Assembly (NCBI GenBank): GCA_949284665.1 | Contig: CASDWR010000093.1 | Location: 1-12,680, forward strand | Length of the DNA stretch: 12,680 nucleotides | Direction: 5' to 3' | DNA from: an uncultured Rikenellaceae bacterium | GTDB taxonomy: Bacteria > Bacteroidota > Bacteroidia > Bacteroidales > Rikenellaceae | In this document: positions 1 to 8,155 of the stretch, piece after piece | Numbering within the stretch: position 1 is the stretch's first letter | Layout: the number at the start of each line of letters is the position of its first letter | Notes under the pieces: model-generated | Databases searched by the model: none | What the model saw: the letters and a program-made list of their open reading frames with translations, nothing else | Told to the model about the DNA's origin: nothing | Translations under genes and position numbers: made by a program

Positions 1-2997
1 CAATTGGGCGCCGCACCGAAACTTCGTATTCGCGGTACGACCACAGTGCTCGGTTCGCAGGAGCCGTTGTGGGTGATCGATGGTGTGGTTCAGTCCGATC
101 CCGTGAATATCGATCCCGAACAGTTGAACGACCTCGATTTCGTCAATCTCCTCGGAAATGCCATATCGGGCCTGAACCCTGAAGACATCGATCAGATCGA
201 CATTTTGAAAGATGCTTCGGCAACTGCTTTGTACGGGAAACGGGCTTCGAACGGTGTCATCGTCATAACGACCAAAAAGGGAAAGCCCGGTCCGCCTGTG
301 GTGACTTATTCGGTCTCCGGAACATTCACGCAACGCCCCCGTTATACCGATCGTACCGTAAACGTTATGAATTCCCTGGAACGTACCGCTTTTTCACGGG
401 AATTGATGAACAACAGTTCGGTTTATCCATCGATTACCTCGTGGTTGGGATACGAAGCCGCCTATCGCGATTACATGAACTGCGTGATCGATTACGATGA
501 ATTTTATCGACAGGCTTCCTATTATGAGACACTCAATACCGACTGGTTCGGGCTGTTGATGCAAAATGCCTGGTCGAACAAGCATACGTTAAGCCTTTCG
601 GGCGGCTCCTCGAATATTCGGTACCATGCTTCGTTGGGTATGAATAACCAACAGGGGACAATTAAAGGCGAATGGAGCAAGACTTATACGGCTACGTTCA
701 ATTTGACAGGAAATTACAAGCGGTTCCAAGTGAATTTCGGTATGAATGCATCGGTGAGCGATTCGGAATCCGAACCTTCGGATTTGAACGTGACGAACTA
801 CGCATACAATACGAGTCGTGCCGTACCTGCTTATGACGAGCATGGCGATTACTGGCATTACCTGAAAGGGGCATCGGAGAGTTATGCTTATAGTTTCAAT
901 ATCCTCGAGGATATGAATAACAGCTTTCGCGAACAGACCAGCAATCAGATAACGGCACGTTTGGGCCTCGATTACGAAATAGCCAAAACCCTCAAATTTA
1001 CATCGCTGGTCTCCTATACCGCTTCGAATCACTATACGGGGACATATCATGGAGCCGATACATGGTACGGACGAGAATTGAATAAGAAAGAGGTGGCTTA
1101 TACTGATGAATGGTATTATACGAATACGCTGATGCCTTTCGGCGGTGAACTTAAGGAGACCCGAACGGATAAAAATAGCTATTCTGCCCGTGCCGCGTTG
1201 GTCTATGTGGAGAAGTTCGGCCAGGAGGAACAGCATAAGATCGATGCATCGCTTGGTGCGGAAATCGCATCGACGGTCTATTTGGGACTCAATCAAACTT
1301 TTCGCGGTTATGATCCCGATCACGGGAAAAGCATGATGAGTGTGGATCTGCTCGGATCGACCTCTTCAGCAGAAAATTATAATAATCCGTATGAGGAATA
1401 CGCAACATGGCTGCAAAGTAGCGAAGCGTTGGGGGTGCGTACCGAAAATCGGAATAACGATTTGGCGACTTATATGACCCTCGGTTATGGATATCGCGAT
1501 GACCTGTATCTGAGTTTCAATATGCGCAACGATTTTTCGAATGAATTCGGTTCTCGTGCCAACGAACGGTTCCTGCCTAACTGGGCCTTGTCCGGACGTT
1601 GGAATCTGTCGGAGAATGTTGTCAAGAATGTGCGGTGGATCAATTCTCTCGGATTACGCGTATCGTACGGAACGCAGGGAAATGTACCCAGTGTGCCGGC
1701 ACGTCTGGTGATTCAATCGCCAACAGGCGATGCATGGAATCGTTGGTGGGAATCTTATGTCAAGGAGGTGTATGCATGGCCTAATCCCAATCTGAAATGG
1801 GAAAAGACACGTACGACGAACATCGGTCTCGATTTCGCCCTTTTCAAACGTGCGGTTACCGGTACAATCGAATGGTATAACCGTTATACGACTGATGCTT
1901 ATATGAGCCAGTCGATTTCTGAGGTGAACGGAATAAACAGTTATACGGTGAACCGTGGAAATATTTCCAACTCGGGTCTAGATCTGACCCTGAACTTTAC
2001 TCCCGTAAACCGCATTACCGATGTGAATGGTGAATTCAAAGGATTCCGCTGGCGTTTTGACCCCTCTTTCGGTTCGATTATCAACCAATTGATCGACAAG
2101 GCGATCCAGACCCCGGAAACAACTCTTAAACACGATGACGAAATCTATTACAGCGAATATCTCAACGGTACGATCTACGTTGTGGGAAGACCGTTGAACG
2201 GGTTCTATTCCTATAAATTCACAGGTCTCGATCCTACGGATGGCCGTCCGACTTTCGCTGGATTCGATGAAAAGGTCACCATAACCAAAAAAGACGGGAC
2301 ACAGGAAGAGATCGATCGCGCTACATGGTTCGATCAGTATTTTGGAACCAACCAGGCTCGTTATATGACCGTGATGGAATATTCCGGCACACGGGTACCC
2401 ACCATTCAGGGAAGTATTCGGAATACGTTTACGTACAATAATTTTACATTGAGCCTGAATCTGACTTACAGCCTCGGTTCGAAAATACGTATGATGAAAC
2501 TCTATCCCAATGTGAGCCAAACCAACGGGACCATTGCTCCGCTTCCTACCGAAAACGTCCGTAAGGAATTTCTCGATCGTTGGCAGAAACCGGGCGATGA
2601 GAATTATACGAACATCCCAGGTGTGATTTCGGCCGATGCATTCATGGATACGCTCGATCCCTGGTGGCAGACCTCAAGAACAATGACGAATATGTTTATG
2701 GATGGTTTTGCTCCGAACATCTGGGGTTTGTACGACTATTCGGATATCCGTGTGGTAAGCGGAAATTATCTGAAGATACAGTCCGTACAGTTCCGCTATC
2801 AGTTTCCCAAGAAGTTCTGCGATAAACTGAAGATGAAATCGGGATACGTTATGCTCACCGGAACGAACCTGTATACTTTTGCCAGCTCCAAGTTGAAAGG
2901 ACAGGATCCGACAACCTCTGCCGGTACGGGTTCGTCGTCTACGATCGCCGTCTCGATACGGCCCAGTTACTCCTTTACACTCAATGTATCTTTCTAA
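1..2997 (+). CDS. SusC/RagA-like TonB-dependent outer-membrane transporter, 5'-truncated by window edge
   Basis: This encodes a TonB-linked outer-membrane barrel that would import a substrate captured by its SusD partner, powered by TonB-ExbBD. The frame is open from base 1, giving 998 visible residues. The TTG at base 4 lies inside the plug domain and is not a start. The signal peptide, any carboxypeptidase-regulatory-like or STN domain and the beginning of the plug are missing, perhaps 100-200 residues. Visible codons 9-29 hold the plug signature RIRGTT...PLWVIDGV. Codons 59-95 hold the SusC-family signature [21 protein letters not shown] followed by an [14 protein letters not shown] tail. 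The remainder is aromatic-rich, alternating barrel sequence ending in LNVSF, with a terminal Phe typical of BAM-assembled proteins. The SusD gene follows after 14 bases. No frameshift or internal stop is seen. The family is certain. The substrate is not shown by the sequence; the protease neighbours suggest peptides. Confidence 0.95.
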   Translation, partial: QLGAAPKLRIRGTTTVLGSQEPLWVIDGVVQSDPVNIDPEQLNDLDFVNLLGNAISGLNPEDIDQIDILKDASATALYGKRASNGVIVITTKKGKPGPPVVTYSVSGTFTQRPRYTDRTVNVMNSLERTAFSRELMNNSSVYPSITSWLGYEAAYRDYMNCVIDYDEFYRQASYYETLNTDWFGLLMQNAWSNKHTLSLSGGSSNIRYHASLGMNNQQGTIKGEWSKTYTATFNLTGNYKRFQVNFGMNASVSDSESEPSDLNVTNYAYNTSRAVPAYDEHGDYWHYLKGASESYAYSFNILEDMNNSFREQTSNQITARLGLDYEIAKTLKFTSLVSYTASNHYTGTYHGADTWYGRELNKKEVAYTDEWYYTNTLMPFGGELKETRTDKNSYSARAALVYVEKFGQEEQHKIDASLGAEIASTVYLGLNQTFRGYDPDHGKSMMSVDLLGSTSSAENYNNPYEEYATWLQSSEALGVRTENRNNDLATYMTLGYGYRDDLYLSFNMRNDFSNEFGSRANERFLPNWALSGRWNLSENVVKNVRWINSLGLRVSYGTQGNVPSVPARLVIQSPTGDAWNRWWESYVKEVYAWPNPNLKWEKTRTTNIGLDFALFKRAVTGTIEWYNRYTTDAYMSQSISEVNGINSYTVNRGNISNSGLDLTLNFTPVNRITDVNGEFKGFRWRFDPSFGSIINQLIDKAIQTPETTLKHDDEIYYSEYLNGTIYVVGRPLNGFYSYKFTGLDPTDGRPTFAGFDEKVTITKKDGTQEEIDRATWFDQYFGTNQARYMTVMEYSGTRVPTIQGSIRNTFTYNNFTLSLNLTYSLGSKIRMMKLYPNVSQTNGTIAPLPTENVRKEFLDRWQKPGDENYTNIPGVISADAFMDTLDPWWQTSRTMTNMFMDGFAPNIWGLYDYSDIRVVSGNYLKIQSVQFRYQFPKKFCDKLKMKSGYVMLTGTNLYTFASSKLKGQDPTTSAGTGSSSTIAVSIRPSYSFTLNVSF

Positions 2998-3011
2998 ATG
3001 GACCGTAAAAA

Positions 3012-4547
3012 ATGAGAACAATGAAAACTAAAATATTTATTGGCATATTCGCCGGTTTGTTGCTTGCATCGTGCAAGAACTTCCTGGAAGAGTATTCGCA
3101 GAATCTCTCTTATGTGAATACGGTGGATGACCTCGACCAGTTGTTGATGGGAAACGCTTATTTCCCCGATCGAACATCGGTAAGTACTTTTTTGTGGTTG
3201 AATTACATGGATGATGATACGGAGGAGATATGGACCTCGGCTACCACAACGACTCCGGGTGTGCCCGAATATATGCGCGGTTTCCATCATTGGGAAGCGT
3301 ATCCTTATTGGGAAGATCGTGCAGTAGCTACGGTGAGCAGACAGCCTTACGGTGGGAACAAACTTTGGTCCGATTTCTACGAAAAACTTGCAGTGGTTAA
3401 CGTGGTGATCGAGGAGGCGGAACGTTTTGCCAATGACGAAAACAATCACGACACCTATTTGCGAGTTTTGGGAGAAGCTTATTTCCTGCGTGCACAGTAT
3501 TATTTCACCATGGCCAATATTTGGGGGCCTCCGTATGATGCGGCAACCGCCTCAAGCGATTTGGCTGTGCCCATGAAACTCTATTCCTATATCGAAAACG
3601 AGGGGTTTGCCCGTAATACCATCGAAGAGGTATACGATCAGGTGGTCGAAGACCTCGAAACCTCTGTCAGGTATTTCGAAGGCTTACCGTTGCCGACCAA
3701 CAAAATGCATGCGGGTGCTCCTGCAGCCAAATTGTTGCTCAGCAGGGTTTATCTTTTCATGTGCGACTGGGAAAAGGCTGAATATTGGGCCGATGAGGTA
3801 CTCGACGGAGTCTCTTCGACAACCTACTCTCTTTATGATTTCAATTCGAATGGATATACCACATCTTCGTATAAAACGGCTGCTTTCACCAATGGTGTTT
3901 CGTGGTGTGAGACTCTTTTGGTAAATGGATATTCTGCTACTACGATGGCCCAAGTGGCTGTGAACTTCTGTGTATCGGAAGAATGTAATAATCTTTATCT
4001 CGACAACGATTGGCGACAGTCGTATTGGTTGACCCAGGGGAAACGAAACAATTATACGTGGGTCAAATCGGTCAATCTGTCTTCTAATTCAGCCATTTCG
4101 CCGATGGCGCTCAATTTACCCGAAGCCTACCTGAACAAGGCAGAAGCCGCAGCAATGCAGGATGACTGGACGGGAGCAGCAAATGCATTGAAAGCAATCC
4201 GAGAAAAACGGATTAAAACAGGAATGGAAGATATCCCGTTCGAAACTTATACGGGAGAAACGATGATCTCCTTCATTCGCGAAGAAAGACGCAGGGAACT
4301 AGCATTCAAGGGGCTGCGTTGGTTTGATCTGCGTCGCTATGCGGTATTGCCCAAGTATCAGCTGAAAACGACTATCCGACATCCTTATTATGCATGGCAG
4401 AATGACAGCCCACTGTTGCTGGGTTATCATGTGTTGGGTGAGTGGCCGGAAGACGGTGGTTGGGTACTTTGTTTTCCTCTTTATGCTCTTGCCAGTAATA
4501 AGGGCGCTCTCGTAGACAACATTCGTCCGGAACGCACTCTCGAATAA
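3012..4547 (+). CDS. SusD/RagB-like substrate-binding outer-membrane lipoprotein
   Basis: This is the 511-residue partner of the upstream SusC-like barrel; in this family SusD forms a lid over the barrel and binds the ligand at the cell surface. A lipoprotein signal (LLLASC) places the lipidated Cys at residue 21, followed by KNFLEE, the usual start of SusD proteins. Family landmarks are LGEAYFLRAQYYFTMANIWGP (about 153-173), a second helical repeat YLNKAEAAAM (373-382), and the C-terminal signature REERRRELAFKGLRWFDLRR (about 423-442). Length is normal for the family. Two starts are possible: ATG at 3012, or ATG at 3021, which gives a shorter n-region (MKTK...) and Cys at 18. Neither has a Shine-Dalgarno sequence and both have an A-rich leader. 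Family confidence is very high. Ligand specificity cannot be read from the sequence, but RagB-type peptide binding fits the protease genes downstream. Confidence 0.95.
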   Translation: MRTMKTKIFIGIFAGLLLASCKNFLEEYSQNLSYVNTVDDLDQLLMGNAYFPDRTSVSTFLWLNYMDDDTEEIWTSATTTTPGVPEYMRGFHHWEAYPYWEDRAVATVSRQPYGGNKLWSDFYEKLAVVNVVIEEAERFANDENNHDTYLRVLGEAYFLRAQYYFTMANIWGPPYDAATASSDLAVPMKLYSYIENEGFARNTIEEVYDQVVEDLETSVRYFEGLPLPTNKMHAGAPAAKLLLSRVYLFMCDWEKAEYWADEVLDGVSSTTYSLYDFNSNGYTTSSYKTAAFTNGVSWCETLLVNGYSATTMAQVAVNFCVSEECNNLYLDNDWRQSYWLTQGKRNNYTWVKSVNLSSNSAISPMALNLPEAYLNKAEAAAMQDDWTGAANALKAIREKRIKTGMEDIPFETYTGETMISFIREERRRELAFKGLRWFDLRRYAVLPKYQLKTTIRHPYYAWQNDSPLLLGYHVLGEWPEDGGWVLCFPLYALASNKGALVDNIRPERTLE

Positions 4548-4548
4548 A

Positions 4549-4554
4549 AAGGAG
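4549..4554 (+). promoter_or_regulatory. Shine-Dalgarno-like AAGGAG before the alternative start at 4560
   Basis: AAGGAG lies five T residues before an ATG at 4560, in frame with the lipoprotein gene. Starting there adds MVNGLMPKTKQKSEI before the natural signal peptide that begins at 4605. The 4605 start gives a textbook lipoprotein signal with two Lys and has an A-rich leader, so I prefer it. The good spacing of the purine box leaves the longer form possible. Most Bacteroidota genes do not rely on such boxes, so this may be coincidence at the end of the SusD gene. Confidence 0.3.
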
Positions 4555-4604
4555 TTTTTATGGTAAATGGTTTGATGCCAAAGACTAAACAAAAAAGTGA
4601 AATC

Positions 4605-5531
4605 ATGAAAAAATGGATATATGGGATCGCCGCCCTTTCCGTCCTGTGGGTCGGATGCGGCAAAGAAGATGAATTAGAACCTTCTGGGGCCGATATAAAT
4701 TGGTTCGTTGTGGAGGATTCGACGGATCCGGTCGATCATCTCCGTTTCGAAGTATTCGAAGAATTCGGTGTCCCTGTTTATTACAATGATACGATCGGTT
4801 CGATGGAGATGGGAATCGATGTTTCCGGTAATCCGAGAATGTTTTATCGGGTGATCGATTGCAACTATTCGATTACCGATCGCACCATACTCGCAACATA
4901 TGGGAAATCGAAAGATCGGGATGCAATTCAGATCGGCGTTGAGGTGATTCGCGATCAAGTATTATCCGTATTGCCGGCGAAACTTCGACCGAGGTCAATG
5001 TTGGTTGTCGACAATTTGAATGTCAACGAGCGAGGGAATCAGAACGGGGAGGCAGGCGCGTTCAAAGCTATGATGACCACTGTGATGGGACGTTTGAATG
5101 TCGTGAAAACGATGACAGATATCGAGAAAAAAAGTCTTGCTGCCGAAGTGTTGGGTGAAATAGTCGGCCATTATCTCTATTCGAATTGTGCGGAGGAGTT
5201 GATCGAATTTTACGGGGTATCGATCGTGCAAGCACGCAATGGCAGTGATTTCAATCTTTACGAGCAGAATATCTGGCAAACGACCAGTACTTCGCGTCCT
5301 GAATTCAAGAATTGGATGGATTATGGTTTTTTCTCCTATGATTCTTCCAGGTCCTTCAAGGAAACCGACTATTATTGTATCAATCAGGTTTCCGATCTCG
5401 TCGATTACATGACGGAGGTTTTTAAAGACGACGATGCGATGTTCCAAACGACTTATGCGAGTTATCCGGTCATACTTCAGAAGTATGAAATAATCAAGGC
5501 CGTTTGGGAAAAGGTGAAAACCGGTTTGTAA
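4605..5531 (+). CDS. SusCD-associated metallohydrolase-like lipoprotein, apparently with a degraded zinc site
   Basis: This is a 308-residue lipoprotein (counted from 4605) with signal MKKWIYGIAALSVLWVGC and lipid Cys at 18. The next residues, GKEDELE, resemble the Lys/acidic export signal that sends Bacteroidota lipoproteins to the cell surface. Overall pattern and position suit the 'substrate import-associated zinc metallohydrolase lipoprotein' family often found after SusCD pairs: a VPVYYNDT segment near 56-63, LPAKLRPRSMLVVDNL near 123-138, and a GFFSYDSS stretch near 241-248. That family normally has HExxH. Here the matching place reads LGEIVGHYL (183-191), so the first His is absent and the remaining His is shifted by one. 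The later acidic position, usually ED by my recollection, reads SD (263-264). An intact hydrolase is therefore unlikely; it may be a binding or structural accessory. An upstream in-frame ATG at 4560 would add 15 residues and is discussed separately. Family placement is from memory of motifs, not a profile search. Confidence 0.68.
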   Translation: MKKWIYGIAALSVLWVGCGKEDELEPSGADINWFVVEDSTDPVDHLRFEVFEEFGVPVYYNDTIGSMEMGIDVSGNPRMFYRVIDCNYSITDRTILATYGKSKDRDAIQIGVEVIRDQVLSVLPAKLRPRSMLVVDNLNVNERGNQNGEAGAFKAMMTTVMGRLNVVKTMTDIEKKSLAAEVLGEIVGHYLYSNCAEELIEFYGVSIVQARNGSDFNLYEQNIWQTTSTSRPEFKNWMDYGFFSYDSSRSFKETDYYCINQVSDLVDYMTEVFKDDDAMFQTTYASYPVILQKYEIIKAVWEKVKTGL

Positions 5532-5572
5532 TCCTTACGGAACATCAACGTAAAAGAATAGACTGAAACCCG
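5532..5572 (+). other. 41-base gap before the first metalloprotease; no terminator or promoter seen
   Basis: This is the longest certain gap in the window (the gap before the lipoprotein is longer only if its start is 4605). It contains no hairpin followed by a T run, and no match to the Bacteroides -7 element TAnnTTTG. Read-through from the SusCD genes into the protease genes is therefore the simplest reading. The run AAAAGAATA at 5552-5560 and ACTGAAA at 5562-5568 recur just before the third protease gene. Confidence 0.5.
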
Positions 5573-8155
5573 ATGAAAAGAAGGTCATTGATTTTGGCGG
5601 TACTGTGCATGCTACTGTGCATAATACCGTCCGGGGCCTTCCCGTGGAAAGGGAAGAAAAAATCGGAGGTCGCACAGAACTCCGTCAGTAAGAAAAAGCC
5701 GGGCAAATACGAGAAACTCTTTGAAAAGGGTCCCGTGCAGACCGTTTCCGGTGGTTTTGCGACTCTGCATCGGGCAGGGGAGAAACTCTATTTGGAATTT
5801 CCGTTGTCGTGTCTGGAGCGTGAAATGCTTCTTGCTTCCACCGTATCGCGGACGAGCGACAGCCGTCTTTGTGCAGTCGGTTATAAGGGTGCTGATCCGT
5901 TACACCTGCGTTTTTCGCTGGTTGACAGTTTGCTCGCAATAAGAAAAATAAATGCTTCGATCGATCGGCCCGATTCGGAGGATCCGATTGACTCGGCCAT
6001 TGTTGTCGGTAATTTCGGCGATCCGATCTGGATGACTTGCCCGATTTTGGCCTGCACGCCCGACAGCAGTGCCGTGGTGTTTGACGCTACCGGCCTGTTG
6101 GTAGATTGTCGCAACGAGGCTCTCGCTCCGATTCCACGGCGTTATGGGCAGATAGAAGTAACACCGTCATTCAAAAAAAATCTGAATGCCATTGTGAAAA
6201 TGGGATCGTATGAGAACAACATCTCGGTAACCACCCGTTTCTCGGGTCGGTGTTCAGCGAAAAAGAGCGGTGTCACCTGTCTCGCGAACCAACCTTTGAC
6301 GGTCGAGGCACAACGTACGCTGTTGATGTTGCCAGTCAGAAAAATGAAACCCCGGATTTCCGATCTGCGTATCGGGACTTTTCTTACTGCAAAACAACAC
6401 ATCCCCGACGGCAATCCTATCGAAAGTTATACGCTGGCCAATCGTTGGCGTCTGGAACCTTCGGATCCTGAGGCATATGCCCGTGGCGAACTCACCGAAC
6501 CGATTGACCCGATCGTCTTCTATCTTGACACTCTTTTCCCTGAATCGTGGAAAGAGCCGATTCGCGAAGGTGTATTGTCTTGGAACGATGCTTTTGAAGC
6601 GATCGGCTTCAGGGATGCGGTGCGTGTCGTGGATTTTCCAACGGATGATTCCGATTTCGATCCAGACAATCTGAACTATTCCTGCATCCGTTATCTCCCT
6701 TCGGAGGTGGAAAATGCCATGGGCCCATCATGGGTGGATCCAGTTACGGGAGAAATCATCAATGCTACAATTTTGATTCATCATGATGTGGTGCGATTGG
6801 TGTCCGGATGGCGTTTCGTACAGACTGCTCAAATCGATCCGCGAGTAAGAACATCACGGGTCCCGGAAGATTTGCTGATGGAGTCGCTTCGCGTTGTGGC
6901 TACTCATGAAGCCGGCCATTGTTTGGGATTGATGCATAACATGGCGGCATCGTCTGCGTTCCCGGTCGATTCGCTCCGTTCTGTAACTTTTACCTCACAA
7001 TACGGAACTACTCCTTCGGTGATGGATTATGCTCGATATAATTATATTGCCCAACCCGATGATCAAGGTGTTGCCCTGGCACCTCCTTCGCTCGGTGTTT
7101 ATGATCGTTATGCCATTGCATGGCTTTATCGTTACTATCCTGGAGATCTTTCGGTGGAACAAGAGGCGGAAAAGGGTGAAAAATGGATTGCAGACCATGA
7201 GAACGATCCGATGTGCCGGTACGGTCGACAGCAGGTATGGAGTTGTTACGATCCGACAGCCCTCGAAGAGGATTTGGGCGATGATGCAGTAAAGGCCGGC
7301 GAATATGGGATACGAAATCTGAAACTGATTGTCGAACATTTCGATGAGTGGCTTGCGGATGACGATCGAGACTTTCTCTGTCGAAAGGATATGTATGGAC
7401 GTATGGTGGACCAGTTTGCCCGCTATGTGCGCAATGCGTTTGCCTGTGTGGGAGGTGTCAGGCTCGACGATTCGCAAAAGGCTATCGATTCGGGAACCCG
7501 TTTTGTGCCGGTTGATCCTGTGATACAGGATTCTGCACTCCGATGGACGATCCGTACATTGCAGGAGTGCGAATGGCTCTCAAACGCGGTTCGGAAAAAT
7601 GAATATCCGTTGGGAGAATATCAGACCGGTTTGTCGGGAAAGGTGTTGCTCAATCTGTCGAAACAGTTTTCGACTGCCGCCGAACGCGTTGTCCTTTCTT
7701 CATATCTGGCAGCAGGTGACACCTATTCCGTGGACGACTATTTCGAGGGGCTCTATGAGGAAATCTGGGGAAAGGTAGTCGGCATTCGCGAAACGACCGA
7801 TGTCGATCGGATATTGCAACGTCAAATGTTGCGTATGCTCAATGTGAAAACGACCGCATTGGGCGGGAATTCACTTTTCGATTATTCCCCTTCCGGTGAA
7901 ATGTCCGCTCAATGCGGGTCGTCTGTCTTTAATGCCGTCCCCGATCCTTTTTCCCTCGGGAAAGGGTACGGTTGGCAGAAACAGTTGGATGTGAATGTCT
8001 TCGGCTTGTTGGAACCGGCTTATTACAAAACAATCGTCCGGATTGAGAAGTTGCTCGCTCAACGGTTGTCCCGGATGAATGCCGATGAAAAAAAATACTA
8101 CGAGGCTCTCCATTTCGCATTGGAACAGATGCTCGGTAAGAACTATGTAAAATGA
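5573..8155 (+). CDS. Secreted zinc metalloprotease, metzincin type (DUF5118/DUF5117/DUF4953), copy 1
   Basis: This 860-residue exported endopeptidase candidate has a Sec signal peptide (MKRRSLILAVLCMLLCIIPSGA, likely cut near residue 22) with no proper lipobox. A Lys-rich linker (26-48) follows. The N-terminal DUF5118-like segment starts at YEKLF (46-50) and the DUF5117-like region follows. The catalytic domain begins near 311. The zinc motif HEAGHCLGLMH occupies 445-455: His445, His449 and His455 are ligands and Glu446 the general base. The Met-turn SVMDY is at 482-486. WRFVQTAQIDPRVR (413-426) precedes the zinc helix, and the DUF4953-like helical tail has PTALEEDLGDD (561-571). The mature part has 15 Cys, far more than the two sister proteins. 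Its last bases overlap the next gene (ATGA). The fold and metal site are clear. Substrate is unknown; protein or peptide is inferred. The C-terminus shows no type IX sorting domain. Confidence 0.93.
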   Translation: MKRRSLILAVLCMLLCIIPSGAFPWKGKKKSEVAQNSVSKKKPGKYEKLFEKGPVQTVSGGFATLHRAGEKLYLEFPLSCLEREMLLASTVSRTSDSRLCAVGYKGADPLHLRFSLVDSLLAIRKINASIDRPDSEDPIDSAIVVGNFGDPIWMTCPILACTPDSSAVVFDATGLLVDCRNEALAPIPRRYGQIEVTPSFKKNLNAIVKMGSYENNISVTTRFSGRCSAKKSGVTCLANQPLTVEAQRTLLMLPVRKMKPRISDLRIGTFLTAKQHIPDGNPIESYTLANRWRLEPSDPEAYARGELTEPIDPIVFYLDTLFPESWKEPIREGVLSWNDAFEAIGFRDAVRVVDFPTDDSDFDPDNLNYSCIRYLPSEVENAMGPSWVDPVTGEIINATILIHHDVVRLVSGWRFVQTAQIDPRVRTSRVPEDLLMESLRVVATHEAGHCLGLMHNMAASSAFPVDSLRSVTFTSQYGTTPSVMDYARYNYIAQPDDQGVALAPPSLGVYDRYAIAWLYRYYPGDLSVEQEAEKGEKWIADHENDPMCRYGRQQVWSCYDPTALEEDLGDDAVKAGEYGIRNLKLIVEHFDEWLADDDRDFLCRKDMYGRMVDQFARYVRNAFACVGGVRLDDSQKAIDSGTRFVPVDPVIQDSALRWTIRTLQECEWLSNAVRKNEYPLGEYQTGLSGKVLLNLSKQFSTAAERVVLSSYLAAGDTYSVDDYFEGLYEEIWGKVVGIRETTDVDRILQRQMLRMLNVKTTALGGNSLFDYSPSGEMSAQCGSSVFNAVPDPFSLGKGYGWQKQLDVNVFGLLEPAYYKTIVRIEKLLAQRLSRMNADEKKYYEALHFALEQMLGKNYVK

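Noticed and set aside
4..6. TTG as a possible start for the SusC-like gene
   Set aside because: The frame is open from base 1 and this codon falls inside the plug domain just before its RIRG signature; the real start lies upstream of the window.
589..1323. 244-codon open frame on the - strand opposite the SusC gene
   Set aside because: It lies wholly within a clear coding gene, reads as low-order Ile/Arg/His-rich sequence with no recognisable domain, and is a by-product of the codon usage on the + strand.
4548..5572. Internal promoter or terminator between the SusD gene and the protease genes
   Set aside because: Neither gap has a hairpin plus T run or a TAnnTTTG -7 element; GGTTTG near 4567 lacks the TA at the right spacing.
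5573..5638. Possible lipoprotein signal in protease copy 1 (LLC) or copy 2 (ICC)
   Set aside because: The residues before the Cys do not fit a lipobox (MLLC, AAIC, AICC); ordinary Sec signal peptides with cleavage after small residues fit better.
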